Assembly: GCF_018847975.1 (NCBI RefSeq)
Contig: NZ_CP072597.1
Location: 992,001-1,056,000, forward strand
From: Lysobacter sp. K5869
GTDB taxonomy: Bacteria > Pseudomonadota > Gammaproteobacteria > Xanthomonadales > Xanthomonadaceae
Direction of reading: 5' to 3'
Length of the DNA stretch: 64,000 bases
Part shown: positions 1 to 9,021 of the stretch, piece after piece
How the letters are laid out: each line of letters starts with the position of its first letter
How positions within the stretch are numbered: position 1 is the stretch's first letter
The notes under the pieces: generated by a model
Told to the model about the DNA's origin: nothing
The model's input: the letters and a program-made list of their open reading frames with translations, nothing else
The model's database searches: none
Made by a program: the position numbers and the translations under genes

Positions 1-1
1 C

Positions 2-1270
2 GTGCAACTGCTCGCCGGCATCGCCTTCGACGACTACAGCAGCGACCGCCAGACTTTGGACCTGCTGTCGAAGCAGAAGGCGCTGAACTTCGCCCCGGGC
101 AGCGAGTACGTCTACAGCAACACCGGCTATTTCCTCGCCGCCGAAGTGGTCAAGCGCGTGTCCGGCAAACCGCTGGCGCAGTTCGCGCGCGAACGCATCT
201 TCGAGCCGCTGGGCATGCGCGACACCCGCTTCCGCGACGACCACACCTTGCCGGTGCGCGGCCGCGCCAGCGCTTACGGCCGCGCCGAAGTGCCGGCCGG
301 GCAGACGCCGCCGACCGGCATCGAGCGCTACCGCATCGACCTGCCGAACTGGGATCAGGTCGGCGACGGTTCGGTGCTGACCACGGTCGGCGACCTGCAG
401 CGCTGGGACGAGAACTTCTATCGCCCGGTCGTCGGCGACGCCGCTTTTCTCGCCCGCCTGCAACAGCCCGGCCGGCTCGCCAACGGCGAATCCATCGAGT
501 ACGCGCTGGGGCTGATGATCGGCGAACACCGCGGGCTCAAGACGGTCTCGCACGGCGGCGCCTGGGGCGGCTATCGCGCGCAGCTGCTGCGTTATCCCGA
601 GCGGCATCTGTCGGTGGCGACACTGTGCAACGTGGCCGCGGCCGACACCGAAACCCTGGCCCAGCGCACCGCCGAAGTGTGGCTGGGCCTGCCGCCGGAG
701 CCCGGCGCGGCGAGCGGCGCGCGCCCCACCGCGGCGGTGCCGGCGGCGGCGATGCAGCGTTGGGCCGGCGTCTACCGCAACCCCAACACCGGCAGCCTGC
801 GCCGGGTCGAATGGAGCGACGGCGCGCTGGAACTGCACGCCTTCGGCGACAGCTTCCCGCTGCGCCCGGTCGGCCGCGACGAATACGAAGTCGACGGCGG
901 GCCGATCGCGGGCCTGTCGTTCCGCGACCCCGGCCGCGGCCGCCCGCGCGTGGCGACCCAGCTCGCCGGCGGCGAACGCACCGACTTCGAGCAAATCGCC
1001 ACCGCCCGCCCCGACGCCGCCGCGCTCGCCGCCTACGCCGGCGACTACCGCTGCGAAGAGCTCGACCGCGACTACCGCTTGAGCGTGATCGACGGCGCCC
1101 TGCATCAAGCCGACCCGCGCTTGGCGCCGGTGCGGCTGGATCCGCTGGAACGCGACAGCTTCACCCAGGGCGGAGTGACGCTGCGGTTCCTGCGCGACGC
1201 CGCCGGCGCCATCGAGGCCGTTTCGCTCGACGCCGGCCGCGCGCGCGATCTGCGCTGCAAGCGCCGCTGA
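2..1270 (+). CDS. Serine hydrolase, beta-lactamase/class C family (5' end outside window)
   Basis: This is the C-terminal 422 residues or so of a penicillin-binding-protein-like serine hydrolase. The true start and the SxxK nucleophile motif lie upstream of base 1. The Tyr-Ser-Asn motif (113-121) matches the YxN element of class C beta-lactamases, and His-Gly-Gly (551-559) stands where those enzymes have KTG, as in D-aminopeptidase/esterase relatives. The last ~170 residues look like the beta-rich C-terminal domains often attached to these hydrolases. Substrate (D-amino peptides, esters or lactams) cannot be told, and because the N-terminus is missing, export cannot be judged. Confidence 0.85.
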   Translation: MQLLAGIAFDDYSSDRQTLDLLSKQKALNFAPGSEYVYSNTGYFLAAEVVKRVSGKPLAQFARERIFEPLGMRDTRFRDDHTLPVRGRASAYGRAEVPAGQTPPTGIERYRIDLPNWDQVGDGSVLTTVGDLQRWDENFYRPVVGDAAFLARLQQPGRLANGESIEYALGLMIGEHRGLKTVSHGGAWGGYRAQLLRYPERHLSVATLCNVAAADTETLAQRTAEVWLGLPPEPGAASGARPTAAVPAAAMQRWAGVYRNPNTGSLRRVEWSDGALELHAFGDSFPLRPVGRDEYEVDGGPIAGLSFRDPGRGRPRVATQLAGGERTDFEQIATARPDAAALAAYAGDYRCEELDRDYRLSVIDGALHQADPRLAPVRLDPLERDSFTQGGVTLRFLRDAAGAIEAVSLDAGRARDLRCKRR

Positions 1271-1345
1271 GGCCGGCCGGCGCGCGCAACGGGTTATCGT
1301 GATCGCCGCCGCCGGGCATACGAACGGAAACGGGAGCGAACGGGC

Positions 1346-1870
1346 ATGGACAAGGTGGATCCTTATCGGCGCCTGCCGGCCAGCGGCGGGACACCGGCCG
1401 ACCCGGCGTTCGCGCAGGCCGGCTCAGGCCTGCCGCGGCCGCGCCCGCAGGGACTCGGCGGCTGGCTGGCGGTGTTCGCGGTCGTGCTGTTGGCGTGGCT
1501 GGCGGTCAGCGCCGCGACGTTCACCCTGATCCTGGCGATGATCGGCTCCTCGCACGCCCCCACCGGCGCCGCGATGATCCGCGCGCAGTGCCTGCTGGTC
1601 GCCATCGCCGTGCTGTTCGCGGCCAAACTGACGGTGCTGGCGCTGATGTGGCTCAGGTCGCCGCGGTTCCCGCGCGCGCTGGTCGCCTGGCTGGTCGCCA
1701 ACATCGTCGTCGCCGCGACGTTCTGGATGTCCCTGGCGTTCGAGCGCCCCGAAGACATGTTGTACGTAGCGCCCTTGCTCGCCACGGAGCTGCTGTGGAA
1801 CGGCGGCTGGATCGCCTACGCGCTCAAGTCCGAACGCATCCGCAATACATTTTCCGCCCGCGAGCGCTGA
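1346..1870 (+). CDS. DUF2569-like integral membrane protein
   Basis: A 174-residue protein with four predicted membrane segments after a ~40-residue Pro/Gly-rich cytoplasmic N-terminus. It opens its membrane part with GGWLAVF and ends with W-I-A-Y-A-L-K-S-E-R-I-R-N-T-F. Both resemble the start and the WIPYFLKSKRVKNTF-type end of DUF2569 proteins. Family assignment is from recalled pattern, and the function is unknown. A GGGAG-like ribosome site precedes the ATG. It stands alone, 75 bp after the hydrolase and convergent with the permease gene. Confidence 0.75.
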   Translation: MDKVDPYRRLPASGGTPADPAFAQAGSGLPRPRPQGLGGWLAVFAVVLLAWLAVSAATFTLILAMIGSSHAPTGAAMIRAQCLLVAIAVLFAAKLTVLALMWLRSPRFPRALVAWLVANIVVAATFWMSLAFERPEDMLYVAPLLATELLWNGGWIAYALKSERIRNTFSARER

Positions 1871-1897
1871 CCTGCGTCCGGCGCGGCTGGGTTTCGA

Positions 1898-3247
1898 TCA
1901 GCGCGCCGCGCCTCGCCGCCGCAGCGCGAGCAATCCGTACAGCGCCACCAGCGCCGACAACGACACGAGGATGGCCAGCCACTGCGCCAGGGTCATCGTC
2001 GCCAGGATCGCCGCCATCACCGCGACCGCCAGCAGCGGCATCGGCCAGCTGCCGCCGGGCAGCCGGAACGGCTCGCCGGCGCCGCGCAGGTCGCGCGCCT
2101 GCGCGCGCCACGCCGCGACCGAGACCGCGGCGAACAGCAGGCAGATCGCGCCGCCGGAAATCAGCGCCAGGGTTTCGAAATTGCCGATCAGCGCCAAGGC
2201 CAAGGCGATGCCGGCGTGCGCGAACAGGGCCACGCGCGGCACGTGGTAGCGCGCGTCGACGCGGCCGAACGCGGCCGGCAGGTAGCCGTCGCGGCCGAGC
2301 GCGAACAGCAGGCGCGAGGACGAGAACAGGTTGCCCATCAGGAAGCCGGTCATCGACACGCCCGCGGTCGCCAGCAGCAGACCGTGCGCGGGCGCCCACA
2401 GCGCGCCGGCGGCGTCGGCGACCGGCGCGCCGCTGCCGTCCAGGCGCGCGCCGAGCGCGGCCTGACAGGCCAATTGGATGCCGATGTAGAGCAACACCAC
2501 CAGCACGATCGCCGACAGCGTCGCGCGCGGCACGTGGCGCGCCGGATCGCGCACTTCGCCGGTCGGCACCAGCGCGGTTTCCATGCCCGAGTAGGCGAAC
2601 ACCACCAGCACCATCGACGAGCCCAGCGCGCCCCAGGTCGGCCACGCGGCGGCGCCGAGCTGGCTCCAGTCGACGAACAGCAGGCCGATGCCGGCGAACG
2701 CGAACAGCGGCGCGAGCTTGAGCGTGGCCAGCAATACGATCATGCGCGCGCCGAGCTTCACCCCGAACGCGTTGAGCGCGAACAGCGCGGCGTAGACGGC
2801 GGCGATGAAGGCCGCGCGCGGCAGCGGCTCGCGCAGCGCGGCCCAGGCGTTGCCGGCCTGTTCGGCCAGCGCCGCGGCGACGCCGGCGCTGGAGGAGGTG
2901 TTGCACACCCACATCAGCGCGCCGGCGAGAAAACCGGCGAACGGCCCGAACGCCGCACCGACGAAGGTGTACGGCCCGCCGGTGGCCGCGGCGCGGCTGC
3001 CGACCGCGGCGAAGCACAGCGCGATCGGCACGATCGCCAGCGCCCCGGCCACGAACACCAGCGGCGCGCTGGCGCCGAGCCGCCCATACAACAACGCCGG
3101 CAACATGAAGATGCCGGCGCCGACGATGATGTTGACGATGGACGCGCCGAGCTGGAACGGCCCGAGCGCGCGCACCAGCGCGGCGTCGCCGTGCAGCGCC
3201 TTGGGCGGCGGCGCGGCCTGCGGGACGGCGGATGCGGCGTCGGTCAT
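1898..3247 (-). CDS. APC-superfamily amino acid permease
   Basis: A 449-residue polytopic transporter with about 12 hydrophobic segments. The first segment carries GASIVNIIVGAGIFMLP, the glycine-rich TM1 loop typical of APC (amino acid-polyamine-organocation) carriers. The family moves amino acids or polyamines across the inner membrane by proton symport or exchange, and the substrate is not evident. The frame stays open further upstream to 3433, but that part is repeat-derived Arg-rich sequence, so the ATG at 3247 is chosen. It converges with the DUF2569-like gene with 27 bp between stops. Confidence 0.88.
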   Translation of the reverse strand: MTDAASAVPQAAPPPKALHGDAALVRALGPFQLGASIVNIIVGAGIFMLPALLYGRLGASAPLVFVAGALAIVPIALCFAAVGSRAAATGGPYTFVGAAFGPFAGFLAGALMWVCNTSSSAGVAAALAEQAGNAWAALREPLPRAAFIAAVYAALFALNAFGVKLGARMIVLLATLKLAPLFAFAGIGLLFVDWSQLGAAAWPTWGALGSSMVLVVFAYSGMETALVPTGEVRDPARHVPRATLSAIVLVVLLYIGIQLACQAALGARLDGSGAPVADAAGALWAPAHGLLLATAGVSMTGFLMGNLFSSSRLLFALGRDGYLPAAFGRVDARYHVPRVALFAHAGIALALALIGNFETLALISGGAICLLFAAVSVAAWRAQARDLRGAGEPFRLPGGSWPMPLLAVAVMAAILATMTLAQWLAILVSLSALVALYGLLALRRRGAAR

Positions 3248-3337
3248 GGCGGCTCCCCAGCGGTCGCGGCAGCCTCGCATGCGGCGGGGGCAAATGCGAG
3301 GGCCGTGGGGGGTGCGGGAGCGGCATTCGGGTATGGG

Positions 3338-3722
3338 GTTTGCGTCGCGACCGGCCGTTGCGCGGTCGCGGCTTGCGCCGCTCCTACAAGGGGACTTCGT
3401 GCGCCGCGGTCGCTCCCTGTAGGAGCGGCGCAAGCCGCGACCGCGACATCGCGCCTACGACGCATCCCGCCTCACTCCCGCGCCTGCTCGCGCAAGAAAT
3501 CCACGAACACCCGCAGCGTCATCGGCGTGCGGGGCGGGAACCGCGTTTGCGTCGCGACCGGCCATTACGCGGTCGCGGCTTACGCCGCTCCTACATGAGC
3601 CGCGGTCGCTCCCTGTAGGAGCGGCGCAAGCCGCGACCGCGACACCGCGCCTACGACGCCACCCGCCTCACTCCCACGCCTGCTCGCGCAGGAAATCCAC
3701 GAACACCCGCAGCTTCATCGGC
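3338..3722. repeat. Tandem duplication carrying two REP pairs and a LysR 3' fragment
   Basis: Two copies of a ~180-190-bp unit lie in tandem at 3338-3526 and 3545-3722. Each begins TTTGCGTCGCGACCGGCC, contains a pair of inverted REP sequences (around 3357-3447 and 3569-3645), and ends with the last ~18 codons of the LysR gene that starts further right. They differ by a ~11-bp indel and scattered substitutions. This fills most of the 420-bp gap between the permease and the LysR gene. Confidence 0.85.
3472..3526 (-). pseudogene. Relic of a LysR-gene 3' end
   Basis: Read leftward, this segment encodes PMTLRVFVDFLREQARE plus a stop. The intact LysR gene ends PMKLRVFVDFLREQAWE plus a stop. It is the left copy of the tandem duplication and has no upstream coding sequence, so it cannot be a gene. 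It either arose by local duplication of the 3' end or is what remains of a second LysR paralogue. Confidence 0.8.
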
Positions 3723-4567
3723 AACTGCTTGCGCGCCGGGTAATAGACGTAGAACCCCGGAAACGGCGCCAGCCAGTCCGACAGCACCGCCACCAGCCGC
3801 CCCTCGCGCAGATCGGCGCGCGCCAGGGGCTCGAACACCTGCGCCAAGCCCAGCCCCGCGCGCGCCGCCGACAGGATGGGCGCGCTGTCGTTGAGGATCA
3901 GCCGCCCGCTCACCTCGACGTCGAAATCGCGCCCGTCGCGGCTGAACTCGAACGGATACAAACGCCGCGCCCCGGGCAGGCGCAGGCGGATGCAGTCGTG
4001 CTCGGCCAGATCGCGCGGCGTGCGCGGCGGCGGATGGCGCTCGAAATACGCGGGCGCCCCGACGATCACCTGCCGCTGCGGCCCGCCGATGGGCACCGCG
4101 ACCATGTCGCGGGCGAGGCTTTCGCCCAGGCGGATGCCGGCGTCGAAGCCCTCGCCGACCAGATCGGCCAGCGTGTCGTCGGCGAACAGCTCCACTTCCA
4201 GTTCCGGGTAGCGCGCCATGAACGCCGGCAGGTGCGGCTCGATCATGATCCGCAGCGCGGTGCGCCCGACGTTGATGCGCAGGCGCCCGGTCGGGCGGTG
4301 GCGGACGTCGTCGAGGTCGTCGAAGGCGGCCTGGATCTGCGCCAGCCCGGGCTGGATGCGTTCGAGAAAGCGCGCCCCATGCTCGGTCAGCGCGACCTGC
4401 CGGGTGGTGCGGTTGAGCAGGCGCACGCCGAGCTGGGCCTCCAGCGCGCGCACGCTCTGCGACAGCGCCGAGGGCGAGACCTCCAGCTCGGCCGCGGCGC
4501 GGGTGAAGCTGCCGAAGTGGGCGACCCGGGCGAAGCCGAGCACGGCGGGCAGGGGATGGGCGGCCAT
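3668..4567 (-). CDS. LysR-family transcriptional regulator
   Basis: A 299-residue regulator. The N-terminal winged HTH spans roughly residues 1-60 (FARVAHFGSFTRAAAEL then SPSALSQSVRALEAQLGVRL), followed by a periplasmic-binding-protein-like effector domain. It is divergent from the aldo/keto reductase gene at 4750, the usual layout for a LysR regulator and its target. The frame also has a TTG at 4597 upstream, but the ATG at 4567 places the HTH at the expected distance from the start. A perfect 9-bp-arm palindrome lies just upstream at 4598-4618. Its 3' end is copied in the duplication to its left. Confidence 0.9.
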   Translation of the reverse strand: MAAHPLPAVLGFARVAHFGSFTRAAAELEVSPSALSQSVRALEAQLGVRLLNRTTRQVALTEHGARFLERIQPGLAQIQAAFDDLDDVRHRPTGRLRINVGRTALRIMIEPHLPAFMARYPELEVELFADDTLADLVGEGFDAGIRLGESLARDMVAVPIGGPQRQVIVGAPAYFERHPPPRTPRDLAEHDCIRLRLPGARRLYPFEFSRDGRDFDVEVSGRLILNDSAPILSAARAGLGLAQVFEPLARADLREGRLVAVLSDWLAPFPGFYVYYPARKQLPMKLRVFVDFLREQAWE

Positions 4568-4597
4568 CGCGGCGGCTCCGGCGGGGACTGCCGGCAA

Positions 4598-4618
4598 TTA
4601 TGAAGAAAATCTTCATAA
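4598..4618. promoter_or_regulatory. Palindromic operator candidate in LysR/reductase intergenic region
   Basis: Perfect inverted repeat with arms TTATGAAGA and TCTTCATAA around a 3-bp AAA centre, AT-rich in a very GC-rich setting. It sits 30 bp upstream of the chosen LysR start and about 130 bp before the reductase. It fits the T-N11-A type of LysR operator and would suit autoregulation plus control of the reductase. The binding protein is inferred only. Confidence 0.6.
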
Positions 4619-4749
4619 CGCATGAGGACTGAGCCGATTTTTCGCGCAATCGCGCGGGCCTACAGTGCCTGCACGCCCTCGCCGGGCGCCGCGGCGGACC
4701 CCCACCCGCCGCGTCCTGTCTCTCCCCCCGATCATGGAGAACCGCCGCA

Positions 4750-5751
<1,002 letters not shown>

Positions 5752-5762
5752 GCCGCGCCCGC

Positions 5763-5795
5763 GGGACGCAGCGGCGACGCTGCGTCCCGTTTTTT
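5763..5795 (+). terminator. Rho-independent terminator of the aldo/keto reductase gene
   Basis: Ten-bp stem GGGACGCAGC/GCTGCGTCCC with a 6-nt loop, followed by G and six T, 12 bp after the reductase stop codon. Confidence 0.93.
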
Positions 5796-5808
5796 CGGCG
5801 CAATGCGG

Positions 5809-5915
5809 CTGCGGCGCGATCTGTCGCCGCGCGGCCACGACTCGCGTCGCTGCTACAGCCGCTGCGCCGCCGCATCGATCCTCCCTGTAGGAGCGACGCA
5901 AGTCGCGACCGCGAC
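5809..5915. repeat. REP-like inverted pair (degenerate)
   Basis: A degenerate left REP (around 5815-5865, including GACTCGCGTCGCTGCTACAG) faces a clear right copy (CTGTAGGAGCGACGCAAGTC, from 5884). Nothing else coding is visible between the terminator and the TonB relic. Confidence 0.65.
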
Positions 5916-5975
5916 AACCCAACTACGACGAAACCCGGCCACCCCGACCATCGGCCGCAACCGTGTTTCGAAACC

Positions 5976-6180
5976 TCACCAGCGATACCGCAGCGACGCC
6001 GTAGCCGCGCGCAGATACCCGCAGTAACGCCATGCCGCGCTGCTGCAGACCGGCACGTATTCCTTGTCGCTAAAGTTGCCGGCGTTGAGCTGCAACCGCC
6101 ACGCATCCAGGCCGTGATGCACGGCGGCGGCGAACTACGTGTACGCCGGCGTCCGCCACGGATTGCAGGTGCCGCGGCAC
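5976..6180 (-). pseudogene. Decayed C-terminus of a TonB-dependent receptor
   Basis: Reading leftward, one frame gives LDAWRLQLNAGNFSDKEYVP, then a Cys-containing loop, then ATASLRYRW and a stop at 5976. This is the signature end of ferrichrome/siderophore-type TonB receptors (a NLFDKxYV-like strand and a terminal aromatic Trp or Phe). An in-frame TAG interrupts it where relatives have Leu in YTLFDAAV (here Y-T-stop-F-A-A-A-V). No plug or barrel start is present upstream. It is therefore a fragment of a deleted receptor gene, not a functional protein. Confidence 0.75.
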
Positions 6181-6275
6181 CGCCGCCGCAGAAACCGCTC
6201 CGTTCCAACGACGCCGGCCCACCACCGCACGCCCAAGCCTGTGAGCGCGCCGCGGCGCGCCCGCAGGAGCCGCGC

Positions 6276-6497
6276 TTAGTCGATCCCGGATTCCGGCATC
6301 AGCGGACAGTTCATCGGCTGGGCGCACAGATTGTGGCGGTGCGCGCATTGGCTCTGCGTGGTGCCCGGCTCGTTCATGCAGTCGTTGTAGATCTGCAGGC
6401 AATCCCAGCAACTGCCGGCCGCGGCGGTGCCGGCGAAACCGGCGGCGAACACGAACGCGGCGACGAACACGGTGAGGCGGCGGCGAATCGGACGCAT
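6276..6497 (-). CDS. Small secreted six-cysteine protein (paralogue 1)
   Basis: A 73-residue precursor with a clear Sec signal peptide (MRPIRRR, then a hydrophobic run ending GFAGTAAA) and a ~45-residue mature part. Six cysteines are spaced C-X2-C-X6-C-X10-C-X6-C-X5-C and the protein ends in CPLMPESGID. A strong AAGGAG site precedes the ATG. It is the third of three tandem paralogues on this strand (6276-7042), each separately led by its own ribosome site. No known family is recognised. The spacing suggests a disulfide-stapled helical hairpin in the periplasm or outside the cell, which is inference. Confidence 0.8.
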   Translation of the reverse strand: MRPIRRRLTVFVAAFVFAAGFAGTAAAGSCWDCLQIYNDCMNEPGTTQSQCAHRHNLCAQPMNCPLMPESGID

Positions 6498-6553
6498 ACG
6501 AACCTGCTCCTTGGTCGTGGAAGTAAGGGCGCCGAAGTCCGGCGCAATGCGGC

Positions 6554-6775
6554 TCAGGGATCCAGCGGCAACGGCATCAGTACGCAGCCGGGCGGAACGC
6601 ACTCGTTGTACTGGCGAGCGCAGACCTCGTAGCTCGGGTTGGGCCCGGCCATGCAGTCGTCGTAGATCTGCCGGCACGGCGCGCAACGCGCCGGAACCGC
6701 GCCGGCGACGGTGGCGAAACCGGCGGCGAACGCGAATGCGGCGGCGAACAGGGTCTTGTGGCGAATCGAACGCAT
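6554..6775 (-). CDS. Small secreted six-cysteine protein (paralogue 2)
   Basis: A 73-residue precursor: signal peptide (MRSIRHK then FAAAFAFAAGFATVAGA) and a mature part with cysteines spaced C-X2-C-X6-C-X10-C-X6-C-X4-C, ending VLMPLPLDP. It is the most divergent of the three, with a 4- instead of 5-residue last gap and no CPLMPE ending. The segment C-x-x-C-R-Q-I-Y-D-D-C-M keeps the Tyr and Asp/Asn seen in the others. An AAGGAGAAGG ribosome site lies upstream. Middle member of the array, and its function is not known. Confidence 0.8.
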   Translation of the reverse strand: MRSIRHKTLFAAAFAFAAGFATVAGAVPARCAPCRQIYDDCMAGPNPSYEVCARQYNECVPPGCVLMPLPLDP

Positions 6776-6826
6776 ACGAACCTTCTCCTTGGTCGTGATG
6801 GATACGGCCGGTCTGGGCGAGACGCC

Positions 6827-7042
6827 TCAGAATTCCGGCATCAGCGGACAGTTCAGCGGCTGCGCGCACTGGTTGTGGGTGCGCGCGCAGACGGCCTGAT
6901 CCGCGTCGGGCTGGGCCATGCATTGGTTGTAGAGGTCCATGCAATCGCGGCAACTCCACGCCGCGGCCGAACTGCCGGCGAAACCGGCGGCGAACACGAA
7001 CGCGGCGAGCAACACCCGCGGGTGGCGAACAATCGAACGCAT
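6827..7042 (-). CDS. Small secreted six-cysteine protein (paralogue 3)
   Basis: A 71-residue precursor with signal peptide (LLAAFVFAAGFAGSSAAA) and mature sequence with C-X2-C-X6-C-X10-C-X6-C-X5-C, ending NCPLMPEF. It is first in transcription order, with an AGGAGG site 8 bp before the ATG. Its signal peptide is nearly identical to that of paralogue 1 (AAFVFAAGFAG) although the mature parts differ, which points to tandem duplication. The frame stays open upstream to 7282, but signal peptide and ribosome site fix the start at 7042. Function unknown. Confidence 0.82.
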   Translation of the reverse strand: MRSIVRHPRVLLAAFVFAAGFAGSSAAAWSCRDCMDLYNQCMAQPDADQAVCARTHNQCAQPLNCPLMPEF

Positions 7043-7281
7043 ACGAACCTCCTCCTGGGTCGTCGGCCGGATCGGCCGCGGCCAGCATGCGCGCCGGCGC
7101 CGGCCCCGCTTGTGACTGCATTCACGTCCGCACGCACCGTTGCAACGCGGTGTTGCGCGGGGCGGCGGGTATCCGCGGCCCGGCTTCGGCCTTAGCATCG
7201 GGGCGGGGTTCGCGCCGATGCCGCCGACGCGCGCATCGCTGCGAACGCCGCCCCCCGTCCTCACCGCGCCGGAGTTCCGCA

Positions 7282-8598
7282 ATGCCCCGTCTCGTCCGCC
7301 CGCTGGCCGTCGCCGCGCTTGTCTTCGCGCCCTGCGCCTTCGCTCAGAACGCCGACCCGGCCGCGGTCGTGCACGCCGCGCAGTCGGTGCAGACCCAGGT
7401 CACCGCGTGGCGCCGCGACATCCACCAGCATCCCGAACTCGGCCAGCACGAAGTGCGCACCGCGCAGTTGATCGCCGAACAGCTGCGCAAGCTCGGCCTC
7501 AAGCCGCGCACCGGCATCGCCCAAACCGGCGTGGTCGCCGTGCTCAAGGGCGGCAAGCCCGGCCCGCGCATCGCCATTCGCGCCGACATGGACGCGCTGC
7601 CGGTGACCGAGCCGGCCGGTCTGCCGTTCGCGTCCAAAGTCACCGCCGACTATCGCGGCCAGCCGGTCGGGGTGATGCACGCCTGCGGCCACGACGCGCA
7701 CGTCGCCATCGCGCTCGGCGTCGCCACCGCGCTGGCGGCGCAGAAGGAGCAACTGCCGGGCGAGGTGATGTTCGTGTTCCAGCCGGCCGAGGAAGGCCCG
7801 CCGACCGCGGGCGAACCCTTCGGCGCCAAGCTGATGCTCGACGAAGGCCTGTTCAAGGATTTCAAACCCGACGCGGTGTTCGGCCTGCACGTGTGGGCCG
7901 GCCTCAACGTCGGTCAGATCGGCTACCGCAGCGGCCCGATGCTCGCGAGCGCCGACGAATGGAGCCTGACCGTGCGCGGCAAGCAGACCCACGGCTCGCG
8001 GCCGTGGGACGGCGTCGATCCGATCACCGTCGGCGCACAGATCCTGCTTGCCAGCCAAAGCATGATCGCGCGTCAGGTCAACATCGCCGCGACCCCGGTG
8101 GTGTTGACCGCCGGCCAGTTCAACAGCGGCGTGCGCTTCAACATCATTCCCGACGAAGCCAAGCTGGTCGGCACCCTGCGCACCTTCGACCCGGCCGTGC
8201 GCGAGGACGTGATCGCGCGCCTGCGCCGCACCGCCGACGACTACGCCCACGCCGCCGGCGCCAGCGCCGAGCTGGCCGTGGTCAACAACGCGCCGGCCAC
8301 GATCAACGACCCCGCGCTGACCCGGCGCGCGCTGCCGTCGCTGCGGCGCGCGGCGGGCGAGGCCAACGTGGTCGAATCGGGGTTGGTGACCGTGGCGGAG
8401 GATTTCTCGCAATTCGCCAACACCGTGCCCGGGTTTTATTTCTTCGTCGGCTCGACCGCGGAGGGCAGCGACGCGGCCAAGGCGCCGATCAACCACTCGC
8501 CGAATTTCATGCTCGACGAAGGCGCATTGGAGGTCGGGACGCGGGCGATGCTGCAGGTGGCGTTGGATTATTTGCAGGGCGCGCCGACGCAGGATTGA
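7282..8598 (+). CDS. Exported M20 amidohydrolase (first copy)
   Basis: A 438-residue M20D-type metallohydrolase (hippurate/N-acyl-amino-acid amidohydrolase family). Residues 1-21 form a signal peptide (ALVFAPCAFAQ), so it acts in the periplasm or outside. Zinc ligands and catalytic residues are visible in ADMDALP, in VMHACGHDAHVA and in the Glu-Glu of FVFQPAEEGP. A late His lies in INHSPNF. The family hydrolyses N-acyl or peptide amides, and the exact substrate is unclear. The frame opens at 7087, but the ATG at 7282 begins the signal peptide. It is followed by a paralogue after a REP-filled gap. Confidence 0.9.
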   Translation: MPRLVRPLAVAALVFAPCAFAQNADPAAVVHAAQSVQTQVTAWRRDIHQHPELGQHEVRTAQLIAEQLRKLGLKPRTGIAQTGVVAVLKGGKPGPRIAIRADMDALPVTEPAGLPFASKVTADYRGQPVGVMHACGHDAHVAIALGVATALAAQKEQLPGEVMFVFQPAEEGPPTAGEPFGAKLMLDEGLFKDFKPDAVFGLHVWAGLNVGQIGYRSGPMLASADEWSLTVRGKQTHGSRPWDGVDPITVGAQILLASQSMIARQVNIAATPVVLTAGQFNSGVRFNIIPDEAKLVGTLRTFDPAVREDVIARLRRTADDYAHAAGASAELAVVNNAPATINDPALTRRALPSLRRAAGEANVVESGLVTVAEDFSQFANTVPGFYFFVGSTAEGSDAAKAPINHSPNFMLDEGALEVGTRAMLQVALDYLQGAPTQD

Positions 8599-8637
8599 TC
8601 GCGCCCGGGCCGATCCCGCGCTACCCGGCGATCCCGT

Positions 8638-8925
8638 GTAGGAGCGGCGTAAGCCGCGACCGCGACATCTCGCTTGCGACGAAACCCGGATCGCGCGGCC
8701 GACCGCACCGCCTCGACTTCGTGCTGGCGCCGTCTCTGCGATGTCGCGGTCGCAGCTCGCGCAGCTCCTACAGTCGGATACGAACCAGCCGAAGCCCCTG
8801 TAGGAGCGGCGCGAGCCGCGACCGCGACACCTCGCTTGCGACGAAACCCGGGATCGCGCGTTCGACCGCGGTTCCTCAACCGCGTCGCAAGCCAGGCACC
8901 GCGGTCGCGGCTCACGCCGCCCCCA
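8638..8925. repeat. REP array with 162-bp period
   Basis: The REP core GTAGGAGCGGCG occurs at 8638 and again at 8800, exactly 162 bp apart, with the segment between also conserved (CGCTTGCGACGAAACCCGG follows both). An inverted REP lies at 8740-8775 and another near 8900-8925. The array fills the 423-bp gap between the two amidohydrolase genes, and no coding sequence or promoter motif could be separated from it. Confidence 0.85.
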
Positions 8926-9021
8926 CCCCGCCAGCCCCGCCTCCGCCGACCCACCAAAGTCGCGCAGCCGCCCCGCCCGCCTTCGGCTAGCATCGGGACT
9001 TTCCCGCCGGAGTCGAAGTCG

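Noticed and set aside
1824..3326. Long Arg/Ala-rich open frames overlapping the permease gene
   Set aside because: They are shadow frames of GC-rich coding DNA: composition is mainly Arg, Ala, Gly and Pro, with no motif or ribosome site.
5803..6027. Small plus-strand open frame after the reductase terminator
   Set aside because: It lies in degenerate REP sequence and the opposite strand of the TonB relic.
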